From the NCBI GenBank assembly GCA_016213675.1, contig JACQZW010000074.1, positions 1 to 40,717 on the forward strand: 40,717 bases of DNA, in the 5' to 3' direction. The notes beneath the pieces are model-generated. The model did not search any database and was not told the origin of the DNA. It saw only the letters and a program-made list of their open reading frames with translations. The translations under genes and the position numbers were made by a program. This document shows, in pieces, positions 16,544-23,652 of the stretch (positions are counted from its first letter, which is position 1; each line of letters opens with the position of its first letter). The stretch comes from Acidobacteriota bacterium (lineage in GTDB: Bacteria > Acidobacteriota > Thermoanaerobaculia > Thermoanaerobaculales > Thermoanaerobaculaceae).

Positions 16544-17082
16544 GGCGCGTGATGCCCACCACCCCAGCGGTTTCTCGGACTCGGGTTCTCGTGCTCGTAG
16601 TCCTCGGCTTGATAGTGCTCGCCAGTGCTTGGGCGTCCTGGGCCGTCAAGCACCGGGCAACGGAGATCCTCTCTGCCTATCGCGTTGACGACTACGAGAA
16701 GACGGAAGTCACTCTTGACGATGCCCAGAAGCAGCTCTTGTTCCAGGAGATACAACGCCGTTTTCCGCAGGACCCCGCATCCCTGGTCCTCGCGAATCTG
16801 AACCACCACAACCTCATCAATGCCAGCGCTGTGAGCGCCAGAACCTACATGTTCCTGGGCAAGCACGTCTTGGACTACAACTTCCGACACCTGCCTATTG
16901 AACAGAGTCTCGTCCTAGTGCTGATGAAGACCCGTCCGGCTTCTGCGGAGTGCCAGGCCAAGGCGGCGCGAAGCCGAGCGCAGTGGTTAGAAAGCGGCAA
17001 GATCAGTGATCAGGAGTGCCTAGAGCTGCTTGCCTGCGCGCTTGATTCGGTTGGAACCGCAACTCGGCTGGGGAGACGGTAG
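16540..17082 (+). CDS. Putative membrane-anchored immunity protein for the RHS tip
   Basis: 180 residues from the ATG that overlaps the RHS stop by 4 bases (ATGA); a second ATG at 16552 would give 176. Residues ~13-35 are one transmembrane helix ('VLVLVVLGLIVLASAWASWAV'-like, positions approximate), followed by a soluble, helical, charged domain with no motif I recognise. Codon use is less GC-rich than in the flanking chromosome. Position directly after a polymorphic-toxin tip, translational coupling and lower GC are the usual marks of a cognate immunity gene; membrane anchoring would suit protection in the periplasm. The function is inferred from location only. Confidence 0.5.
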   Translation: MRRVMPTTPAVSRTRVLVLVVLGLIVLASAWASWAVKHRATEILSAYRVDDYEKTEVTLDDAQKQLLFQEIQRRFPQDPASLVLANLNHHNLINASAVSARTYMFLGKHVLDYNFRHLPIEQSLVLVLMKTRPASAECQAKAARSRAQWLESGKISDQECLELLACALDSVGTATRLGRR

Positions 17083-17407
17083 TGACAGGTGCGGGGCACA
17101 GAGCAGACTCCGATACGCATCACGTCCGATAGACACCGCGGCTCGAATCGTTGACCCTTGGACGGTCGAAGAGGTGCCTGGGGTCACGATCGGAGACGTT
17201 GGGCAGGTGCCAGTCGGTCATCCCGGCTGGCACCTGTTCTTCGCCGAGAGCTGGAAGGTAAGTCCTCGCCCTGCACCGTCTTGAGGTTTCCGCGTGCGGC
17301 GGTGATGCCATAGGTACCGCATAGGCATAGGTACCGCCTAGGTACCGTGTATCACCATCACACCATTGTGCGGCATCCTCACGTCGAGCCCTCAGATAGG
17401 TACGATA
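17083..17407. repeat. Repeat-rich non-coding stretch between immunity gene and RAYT
   Basis: No convincing gene. 17309-17345 holds three imperfect copies of ATAGGTACCGC. 'ACCGTGTATCACCATCACAC' near 17343 resembles 'ACCGTGTCTCACCATCACAC' near 14900, next to copy 1 of the REP-like repeat, but the two elements are in opposite order at the two sites. 17120-17175 looks like a decayed REP copy. Confidence 0.55.
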
Positions 17408-17436
17408 GGTACCACGTCCCGAGTTATTGACGATCT
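17408..17436 (+). repeat. REP-like repeat, copy 2 (left flank of RAYT)
   Basis: Identical over 29 bases to 14821-14849. It ends 36 bases before the RAYT start codon and is inverted relative to the copy downstream of RAYT. Confidence 0.88.
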
Positions 17437-17472
17437 GGCGGTCGAGACTACGATGAGCGAGGGACCCGAAAG

Positions 17473-18486
17473 ATGCCACGACGCGCGAGGATCTTCGTCG
17501 ATGGGGCGCTCTACCACGTCTACTGCCGGACCGCGCGGGGCGAGCGCGTGTTCGCCGCCGAGGAGGAGGCGGAGGTCTTCCTCGAGCTCGTGCGCGACGT
17601 CAAGGAGCGCGACGCCTTCGCCGTCCTTGCCTGGTGTCTCATGCCCAACCACTACCACCTGCTCCTCCGCACCGACCGCGTCCCGCTCTGGCGCAGCATG
17701 CGGCTGATCCAGGGGCGGTCGGCGCAGGGCTACAACCGCCGGCATCGGCAGCTCGGCTCGCTGTGGCAGGAGCGCTACAAGGCGAAGCTCGTCACCGACA
17801 CCACCTACCTGCGGACGGTCGTCGCCTACATCCACCTCAACGCAGTCGCCGGCGGGCTTGAGGCCCGCCCGGGCGAATACGCCTGGAGTGGGCATCGTGA
17901 GGTCCTCGGCGCCCGCGGCCACGGGGTGCTCGACGCCGACGCCGCGCTCGCGCTGTTCGGCTCGAGCCGCGGCGAGGCGCGCCGCGCGTATCGGGCCGTG
18001 CTGGCCGCCCTTCGGCGCGACGAGGACCTCCTGCGCGAGCCGGGGCAGGTGTCGTGGTGGCGCCGGGTCGCCGCCGGGGAGGACGATAGCTCGGCTCACC
18101 CGTCACCGGGTCGCGGGCTCGACGCCAGCGGGGCCTCGCCCGGGCCGGACCGCCACTGCGTGGAGCCCGCGGTGTTCCTCGACCACGCCTGCGCCGCGCT
18201 CGGCGTCGAGCGGACACGCCTGGCGTCGCCCCGGCGCGACCGCGCCACCGTCCGCGCACGGCACCTGGTCGTCCTCCTCGCCGGGGAGCGGTACGGCATC
18301 CGGACGCTGGATCTCGCCAGGGCCCTCGCTCGCCGTGGCGACCAGGTGAGCACCTGGATGGGGTGCGCCTCGAGGCGGAAGGCCGAGGAGGCGGAGTTCA
18401 GGCGGGAGCTCGACGCGCTCGACGACGCGCTGGCGGGGAGGATTGCGGCGGGAGCGGCCCGACCCGCGGGCCGAATGGGCGCATAA
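17473..18486 (+). CDS. REP-associated tyrosine transposase (RAYT) with DnaA-like C-terminus
   Basis: 337 residues. The N-terminal ~170 residues are a Y1/IS200-type domain: 'GALYHVYCRT', the HUH motif 'MPNHYHLLL', and 'TYLRTVVAYIHLNAVAGGL', whose helix carries the nucleophilic Tyr. Such proteins nick and rejoin single-stranded REP/REPIN DNA. Residues ~235-310 ('VFLDHACAALGVERTRLAS', 'RARHLVVLLAGERYGIRTLDLARALARR') resemble the C-terminal DnaA helix-turn-helix domain that is fused to some TnpA_REP proteins. Inverted copies of one REP-like sequence flank it at 17408 and 18504, as expected for a RAYT and its own REPs. The gene appears intact. Confidence 0.9.
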   Translation: MPRRARIFVDGALYHVYCRTARGERVFAAEEEAEVFLELVRDVKERDAFAVLAWCLMPNHYHLLLRTDRVPLWRSMRLIQGRSAQGYNRRHRQLGSLWQERYKAKLVTDTTYLRTVVAYIHLNAVAGGLEARPGEYAWSGHREVLGARGHGVLDADAALALFGSSRGEARRAYRAVLAALRRDEDLLREPGQVSWWRRVAAGEDDSSAHPSPGRGLDASGASPGPDRHCVEPAVFLDHACAALGVERTRLASPRRDRATVRARHLVVLLAGERYGIRTLDLARALARRGDQVSTWMGCASRRKAEEAEFRRELDALDDALAGRIAAGAARPAGRMGA

Positions 18487-18503
18487 AGGGCGGCCTGTTT
18501 CAA

Positions 18504-18525
18504 CAATAACTCGGGACGTGGTACC
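18504..18525 (-). repeat. REP-like repeat, copy 3 (inverted, right flank of RAYT)
   Basis: Reverse complement of the first 22 bases of copies 1 and 2 (GGTACCACGTCCCGAG...). The bases beyond GGTACC (TGGGGGTGG) match the flank of copy 1 (CGGGGGCGC on that strand) better than copy 2. Confidence 0.85.
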
Positions 18526-18648
18526 TGGGGGTGGAATCGGGCCGGCCCGCACTGCGTTTCCTCCGGCATACGCCGCGGTGAGAGGGTCACAGCGAGTGCA
18601 CAACGTACCCCCGTTCGGGTATGCCTCGACCGCGGCCCGGAGGACTGG

Positions 18649-20298
18649 ATGCGCGTGAAACACGTTGCCGTCGCCGTCGCCTGCGTGGGCCTGGCGCTGG
18701 CCGCCTGCGCCCCGCGGTCGGCCCGCCAGGCGAGGGTGACGTACCCAGACCTCGGCCGCTTCGGCCGGCCGGTGACGACCTCGTCGCCCGACGCCCAGCT
18801 CGCCTTCGACCAGGGGCTGACGCTCTACTACGGCTTCAACCACGAGGAGGCCGGCCGGCTGTTCCGGGAGGCAGCCCGGCTCGACCCGGCGTGCGCGATG
18901 GCGCCGTGGGGCGAGGCGCTCGCGAGCGGCCCCAACATCAACAACCCGCAGATGGACGAGGAGGCCGCGGCGACGGCGGCGACCGCGATCCGGCGGGCGC
19001 TCGCCCTCGCCCGGCAGGCCTCGCCGGTCGAGCGGGCGCTCATCGAGGCGCTGGCCGCCCGCTACGCCTCGCCGCCGCCGGCCGACCGGCGCGCCCTCGA
19101 CGAGGCCTACGCCGCCGCGATGCGCGTCGTGTGGCGTGCCTGGCCGACCGACCCCGACGTCGGCGCGCTGTTCGCCGAGTCGCTCATGGACCTGCGGCCG
19201 TGGGACCTCTGGACCGCCGAAGGTCGGCCTCGGCCGGAGACGCCCGAGGTGCTGTCGACGCTCGAGGCGGTCGTCGCCCTCGCGCCGGGACACCCGGGTG
19301 CGTTGCACTTCACGATCCACACGCTCGAGGCCTCGCCGTTCCCGGAGCGGGCGCAGGGCGCCGCCGACCTCCTGCGCCGGCTCATCCCGGACGCCGGCCA
19401 CCTCGTCCACATGCCGTCGCACATCGACATCCGCCTCGGCCACTACGAGGAGGCGGTCACGGCGAACATGCAGGCGATCTCGGCGGACCTGCGCTTCGTC
19501 GAGCGGCGCGGCCGGAAGGGCTTCTACAACCTGTACCGCGCCCACAACTACCACTTCCTCGCCTACGCCGCGATGTTCGAGGGGCGGCGGGCGCTGGCGC
19601 TCGAGGCGGCCCGCGAGCTGGTGCGCGAGATGCCCGTCGAGGAGGTGCTGTCGAACCCCGATGTCCTCGAGGGCTTCCTTGCCGTCCCGATCCACGTCAT
19701 GGTCCGCTTCGGGCTGTGGGACGCGCTCCTCGCCGAGCCCCGACCGCCGGCCGACTTCCCCGTCACGACTGCGTTCTGGCACTACGGCCGGACCGTCGCG
19801 CTCTCCGCCCTCGGTCGGGTCGCCGCGGCCGAGACCGAGCTCGAGGCGCTGCGCCGGGCCGCCGCCGCCGTGCCCGAGACGGCGTACGTCGGCAACAACA
19901 CGGCGCGGGTGCTGCTCGACATCGCCCTGCCGATGGCCGAGGGCGAGCTGGAGTACCGCCGCGGCAACCACGCGCGGGCGTTCGCGCTGCTGCGCGAGGC
20001 GGTCAGGCGCGACGACGCGCTGCGCTACGACGAGCCGTGGGGCTGGATGCAGCCGGTCCGGCACGCCCTCGGCGCCCTCCTCGTCGAGCGGGGCCGGGTC
20101 GGCGAGGCCGCCGAGGTCTACCGCGAGGACCTCCGCCTCCACCCGAACAACGGCTGGTCGCTCCAGGGCCTCGCCGAGTGCCTGCGCAAGAGCGGCAAGG
20201 ACGCGGAGGCCGCCGAGGTGGAGGGCCGCTACCGGGTCGCGTGGGCCCGCGCCGACATCACCGCCCGGGCCTCCTGCTTCTGCCGCCGCGGGGCATGA
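18649..20298 (+). CDS. TPR-repeat lipoprotein
   Basis: 549 residues. A lipoprotein signal 'MRVKHVAVAVACVGLALAAC' places the lipidated Cys at residue 20, and GGAGG precedes the ATG. TPR-like helical pairs run through the mature part: 'FDQGLTLYYGFNHEEAGRLFREAARLDPACAMAPWG', split here by function into repeat 1; 'LEAVVALAPGHPGALHF'; 'EVYREDLRLHPNNGWSLQGLAECLRKSGKDAEA' near the C-terminus. 'HMPSHIDIRLGHYEEAV' in the middle is a conserved element of this kind of long tetratricopeptide protein. It is probably an envelope scaffold; no enzyme motif is seen. It begins 123 bases after the right REP copy, so it lies outside the island. Confidence 0.75.
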   Translation: MRVKHVAVAVACVGLALAACAPRSARQARVTYPDLGRFGRPVTTSSPDAQLAFDQGLTLYYGFNHEEAGRLFREAARLDPACAMAPWGEALASGPNINNPQMDEEAAATAATAIRRALALARQASPVERALIEALAARYASPPPADRRALDEAYAAAMRVVWRAWPTDPDVGALFAESLMDLRPWDLWTAEGRPRPETPEVLSTLEAVVALAPGHPGALHFTIHTLEASPFPERAQGAADLLRRLIPDAGHLVHMPSHIDIRLGHYEEAVTANMQAISADLRFVERRGRKGFYNLYRAHNYHFLAYAAMFEGRRALALEAARELVREMPVEEVLSNPDVLEGFLAVPIHVMVRFGLWDALLAEPRPPADFPVTTAFWHYGRTVALSALGRVAAAETELEALRRAAAAVPETAYVGNNTARVLLDIALPMAEGELEYRRGNHARAFALLREAVRRDDALRYDEPWGWMQPVRHALGALLVERGRVGEAAEVYREDLRLHPNNGWSLQGLAECLRKSGKDAEAAEVEGRYRVAWARADITARASCFCRRGA

Positions 20299-20391
20299 GC
20301 GGTCGGACTGCGAGCACGCTGCGACGACGCCCGCGCGGACACCCCACGCCTCCGGCAATCAGGCGCCGGCGGCCGTGCAACACACGTCCGG

Positions 20392-21132
20392 TCACTCCGC
20401 GGAGAACGACACGACCTCCACGGGTACGGGCGTCACGACGATGGTCAGGACGTGAGTGTCGGTGTTGTAGGTGAAGGTGGCCAGTGCGCCGTCGCTTGGC
20501 ACCGAGAAGGGGATGTTCGCGCCGTTCTGGACGCCGCCCGCACCGTAGTTCAAGGTCCAACTCTCGTCGTGCGCGACCTTGCACTCGTAGCTCCCGGCAG
20601 GGATCGATGTCGTCGAGAACCCGTAGACGCCATCCCCTTCGGGGTCCTGGAGCCATGAGCGCAGGCAGTCGGGCTGCCAGTCGCCGGGGCAGCCGAGCTC
20701 ACTCTGGAAGCTCCCGGGCACGGACGCGATGATCTTCCCGATGTTGTCCGCGACCCAGTGCGTGGCGTTCGAGTAGTAGAACTTGACCGCTTGCGACGCA
20801 CCGAGGGCGAGCGGGATGTTCGGCCCTCCCGGCGTGGCGTTCGCGCCGTAGTTGACGGTCCACGAGTCGTCGAGCGCCGCCTTGTACTCCCAGCTCCCGG
20901 CCGGCACGGTCCATGAACCCTGCCAGGTCAGATCTACCGCGTCATAGGTCAGATGGGTCGCCGCACAATCCGGCTGCCAGTCTCCCGGGCATCCAAGCTC
21001 CGACTGCAGGCTTCCGACGATGGTCACCGCGATCGGCTCGACCTGGGCGGCAAGCGGCGACGCACCACTCGCCAGAACCACAAGGACGGTTGCCGCGAAG
21101 CCCTCGAAGCGTGAGCGAGCGCGCGTCAGCAT
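20392..21132 (-). CDS. Secreted protein made of two X25-like (pullulanase-type) modules
   Basis: 246 residues with a signal peptide (MLTRARSRFEGFAATVLVVL ... PLAAQ) and an SD GGAGG. The mature protein is two modules, each starting 'SxQSELGCPGDWQPDC' (residues ~41-56 and ~141-156), continuing through a 'G-S/T-xx-xPAGS-x-E-x-K-x-A-x-D-x-SW' segment and ending 'NYGA...G.NIP'. This is the layout of the X25 domain found as an accessory module in amylopullulanases, where it is thought to help glucan binding or folding. No catalytic domain is attached, which is unusual. It may bind extracellular polysaccharide. The gene converges with the TPR lipoprotein gene across a 93-base gap in which I see nothing clear. 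Confidence 0.75.
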   Translation of the reverse strand: MLTRARSRFEGFAATVLVVLASGASPLAAQVEPIAVTIVGSLQSELGCPGDWQPDCAATHLTYDAVDLTWQGSWTVPAGSWEYKAALDDSWTVNYGANATPGGPNIPLALGASQAVKFYYSNATHWVADNIGKIIASVPGSFQSELGCPGDWQPDCLRSWLQDPEGDGVYGFSTTSIPAGSYECKVAHDESWTLNYGAGGVQNGANIPFSVPSDGALATFTYNTDTHVLTIVVTPVPVEVVSFSAE

Positions 21133-21159
21133 GGGCTGCCTCCCTGACCTAGTAATTGT

Positions 21160-21292
21160 AGAGCCTCTCGAAAAACCCTTGTGCCACGGGATTCTTCGCT
21201 TCGCTCAGAATGACAGCAATTTGTCATACAACACGTTGATGCTGTCACCCTGAGCGCCGCGAAGGGTCTCTTCGAAACCTGCAAGAGGCTCT
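21160..21292. repeat. Long imperfect palindrome, REPIN-like element
   Basis: Outer arms AGAGCCTCT (21160-21168) and AGAGGCTCT (21284-21292) enclose inner arms CTTCGCTTCGCTCAGAATGACA (as 21193-21214, partly) and TGTCACCCTGAGCGCCGCGAAG. The motif 'CTGAGCGAAGCGAAG' is a palindromic repeat seen widely in unrelated bacterial genomes. It is unrelated in sequence to the REP copies near the RAYT. Confidence 0.65.
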
Positions 21293-21361
21293 GTGGTCAG
21301 TTCAGCCCTGTCTGCGCGCGGCGGGCCCGCGCCTGGAGCCGGCCGGCGTCGCCGGGGTACG

Positions 21362-22285
21362 ATGATCGCGGCCGGCATGTCCACGACCTCCCCTGCTCCG
21401 TCCCGCTCCCAGCTCTCGGGCCTGCAGTGCATGGCGTTGTCGGCGTTCTTCTTCTCGGTCATGAGCCTGACCGTGAAGGCCGCCGGCCAGCGGATCCCGA
21501 CGATGGAGCTGGTCTTCGCCCGGGCCGTCGTGGTCTCGCTCGTCGCCTGGCTCGACCTCCGCCGCCGCGGCGTCGCGCTGCGCGGGGCCGACACCCGCTC
21601 GCTGCTGCTCCGCGGCATGGTCGGCTTCGTGGCGCTCACCTGCTTCTACTACGCGGTCGTCCGCCTGCCCCTCGCCGAGGCGACCGTCATCCACTTCACC
21701 AACCCGGTGTTCACCGCGCTGATCGCCGCGGTGTGGCTCGGCGAGCGGCTCCGGGCGCGCGAGTTCACCCTCGCCGTCGTCGGCCTGCTCGGCGTCGTCG
21801 TCATGGTCAGGCCGGCCGGACTGTTCGGCTTGGCCGGACCCCCGCTCCCGCTCGTGCCGGTGGCGGCGTCGGTGACCGCCGCGGTCCTCGCCGCCGTGGC
21901 CTACGTGCTGGTCCGCCACCTTCGCCACCACGACGCCATGCTCGTCGTCTTCTACTTCGCGGGTCTCTCCTCGCTCGTCGCCTTCCCGCTCATGCTCCCC
22001 GCGTTCGTCTGGCCGGTCGGCAAGGAGTGGCCGCTCCTGCTCGCCGTCGGCGTGACGACGCTCCTCGGCCAGATCTTCCTGACCCTCGGCCTGCAGCGCG
22101 AGCGCGCCGCCCGCGCCGTCACCGCCGGCTACCTGCAGATCGTCTTCGCGACGCTTTGGGGCGCGCTGTTCTTCGCCGAGCGGCCCGGCCTCACCACGGC
22201 GATCGGCGCGGCGATCATCGTCGCGACCACCCTCGCCCTATCCCGCGTCCGCGACCGGCAGACGCTGCCCGAGCCGTCGGGCTAG
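21362..22285 (+). CDS. EamA/DMT-superfamily transporter
   Basis: About 307 residues from the ATG at 21362 (ATG 21377 is an alternative). It has ten predicted membrane helices in two EamA halves. Typical elements are 'ALSAFFFSVMSLTVKAAG', 'FYYAVVRLPLAEATVIHFTNPVFTAL', 'WLGERLRAREF' in half one, and 'LLGQIFLTLGLQRERAARA', 'FAERPGLTTAIGAAIIVA' in half two. Members export or exchange small metabolites such as amino acids, nucleosides or S-adenosylmethionine across the inner membrane; the substrate cannot be assigned. Its stop codon overlaps the stop of the convergent arsR-type gene. Confidence 0.85.
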   Translation: MIAAGMSTTSPAPSRSQLSGLQCMALSAFFFSVMSLTVKAAGQRIPTMELVFARAVVVSLVAWLDLRRRGVALRGADTRSLLLRGMVGFVALTCFYYAVVRLPLAEATVIHFTNPVFTALIAAVWLGERLRAREFTLAVVGLLGVVVMVRPAGLFGLAGPPLPLVPVAASVTAAVLAAVAYVLVRHLRHHDAMLVVFYFAGLSSLVAFPLMLPAFVWPVGKEWPLLLAVGVTTLLGQIFLTLGLQRERAARAVTAGYLQIVFATLWGALFFAERPGLTTAIGAAIIVATTLALSRVRDRQTLPEPSG

Positions 22286-22605
22286 GGTAGCCAGCGCTCG
22301 CGGACGTGGCGGAGGTACGCCTCGAAGACCGGTTCGTCGATCGAGTAGTAGACCCACTTGCCGCGCCGCTGGCCGCGCAGCAGCCCGGCGTCGCGGAGCA
22401 CCCTGAGGTGGTAGGCCAGCTTCGACGGCGGCATCCCGCCGAGGGCGAGGCCGACGTCGCAGGCACACACCGCCTCGGGCGCCTTCGGATTCGCTGGCGA
22501 GCAGCACGCCTCCCGCCGGCCGGCCGCCAGGAGATCGAGGATCCGCACCCGGACCGGGTCGCCGAGGGCGGCCGCGACGCGTGCGAGGTCCGGGGGCGGT
22601 GCCAC
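22282..22605 (-). CDS. ArsR-family metal-sensing repressor
   Basis: 107 residues from a GTG. The winged helix covers 'ALGDPVRVRILDLLA', 'SKLAYHLRVLRDAGLLRGQRRGKWVYYSI'. 'EAVCACDVGLALG' matches the ELCVCDL-type As/Sb/Cd-binding helix, with two Cys, and an upstream 'ACCS' pair could add ligands. ArsR proteins repress until metal binding releases them from DNA. It is divergent from the permease gene, and the AT-rich spacer between them holds direct and inverted TTTCAA repeats, so it probably controls both its own gene and the permease. Confidence 0.88.
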   Translation of the reverse strand: MAPPPDLARVAAALGDPVRVRILDLLAAGRREACCSPANPKAPEAVCACDVGLALGGMPPSKLAYHLRVLRDAGLLRGQRRGKWVYYSIDEPVFEAYLRHVRERWLP

Positions 22606-22630
22606 GCAGACACCCTATCAGCCCGCGGTA

Positions 22631-22676
22631 GACATTTCAACTTATCTTGACATTTCAAAAAAAGTCACCATATTGA
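22631..22676 (+). promoter_or_regulatory. Permease promoter with likely ArsR operator
   Basis: TTGACA (22647-22652), 18-base spacer, TATTGA (22671-22676), then the permease ATG 20 bases later. GACATTTCAA occurs twice (22631, 22649), and TTTCAA...TTGAAA forms an inverted pair spanning the promoter. This is the most AT-rich segment of the locus. Confidence 0.6.
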
Positions 22677-22695
22677 AAACCGTGGAGGCGAACCC

Positions 22696-23637
22696 ATGAC
22701 CGCGATCCTCACCACCACGCTCGAGCAGGTCGTCGCGACGCTCGCTCACAACTGGCCGTTCCTCGTCGTCGGGGCGCTCGTCGCGACGTTCCTCAGGGTG
22801 TTCGCGGACAGCGCCGTGCTGACCGGCCTCCTGCGCCGGCACGGCGCGGCGTCGGTGCCGCTGGCGACGACGCTGGCGGTGGCGACGCCGCTGTGCTCGT
22901 GCGGCACCATGGCCGTGGTGTTGGGGATGGCCGCGGGCGCGATGCCGTGGGCACCGATCGTGGCGTTCATGGCGGCCTCCCCGCTGACCAGCCCCGAGGA
23001 GCTGGTGCTGAGCGCCGGGCTGTTCGGCTGGCCGTTCGCGCTCGCCTTCTTCGCCGCCTCGATCGCCATCGGCCTGCTTGCCGGGCTGGCCGCCCACCTG
23101 CTCGAGCGGCGCGGCTGGCTCGCCGGCCAGGCGCGCTTCGTCGCGCCGCCCCGGGATCGACACCCGGCCGGCCTGTCGCTCCCGGCCGCGCCGCCGCCCC
23201 GGCCCGGCCCGCGCGAGCTCGCCGTCGCGACCGCACGGACGACCGCCATGCTGCTCGCCCTGTTCGTCGCCTTCGCGTTCGTCGGCTTCCTGATCAACAA
23301 CCTGATCCCGCCCTCGTGGGTGTCGGCGCTGTTCGGCCGCGGCAACCGGCTCGGCGTGCCGCTCGCCGCGCTGCTCGGCCTGCCGCTCTACGTCAACAGC
23401 GAGGCGTCGCTGCCGCTCGTCAAGGCGTTCGTCGCCAACGGCGCGAGCCCGGGCGCCGCCCTCGCGTTCCTGATCACCGGCGCCGGGACCTCGCTCGGCG
23501 CGGTGGCCGGCGCGCTGACGGTCGCCCGCTGGCGGGTGATCGGCGTGGTCGTCGTCACCCTGCTCGTCGGCGCGGTGGCCGGCGGCTACGCCTTCGACCT
23601 CGGCGGCACGGTGATCGCCGCCGCGCGGATGCCCTGA
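22696..23637 (+). CDS. ArsP/DUF318-family permease
   Basis: 313 residues with about eight membrane helices. 'ATPLCSCGTMAVVLGMAAG' is the TPxCSCx hallmark of this family (PF03773), and 'AASPLTSPEE' with 'LPLYVNSEASLPLVKAFVANG' and 'ITGAGTSLGAVAGAL' are the paired conserved loops of the second half. Some members (ArsP) extrude trivalent organoarsenicals, using the CSC cysteines; others are of unknown substrate. Control by the divergent ArsR with a CxC metal site supports a metalloid or heavy-metal efflux role. Nothing else of an ars operon (arsC, acr3, arsM) is nearby. It ends 15 bases from the convergent deacetylase gene. Confidence 0.82.
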   Translation: MTAILTTTLEQVVATLAHNWPFLVVGALVATFLRVFADSAVLTGLLRRHGAASVPLATTLAVATPLCSCGTMAVVLGMAAGAMPWAPIVAFMAASPLTSPEELVLSAGLFGWPFALAFFAASIAIGLLAGLAAHLLERRGWLAGQARFVAPPRDRHPAGLSLPAAPPPRPGPRELAVATARTTAMLLALFVAFAFVGFLINNLIPPSWVSALFGRGNRLGVPLAALLGLPLYVNSEASLPLVKAFVANGASPGAALAFLITGAGTSLGAVAGALTVARWRVIGVVVVTLLVGAVAGGYAFDLGGTVIAAARMP

Positions 23638-23652
23638 GCCCTGCGGCGGGGC

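Noticed and set aside
17030..17284. Short open frame after the immunity gene
   Set aside because: No SD, composition of non-coding DNA, and it overlaps the decayed repeat region.
17408..18525. Classical DDE insertion sequence with terminal inverted repeats
   Set aside because: The encoded protein has the HUH/Tyr signature of Y1 RAYTs, and no target-site duplication is visible; the inverted ends are better explained as flanking REPs.
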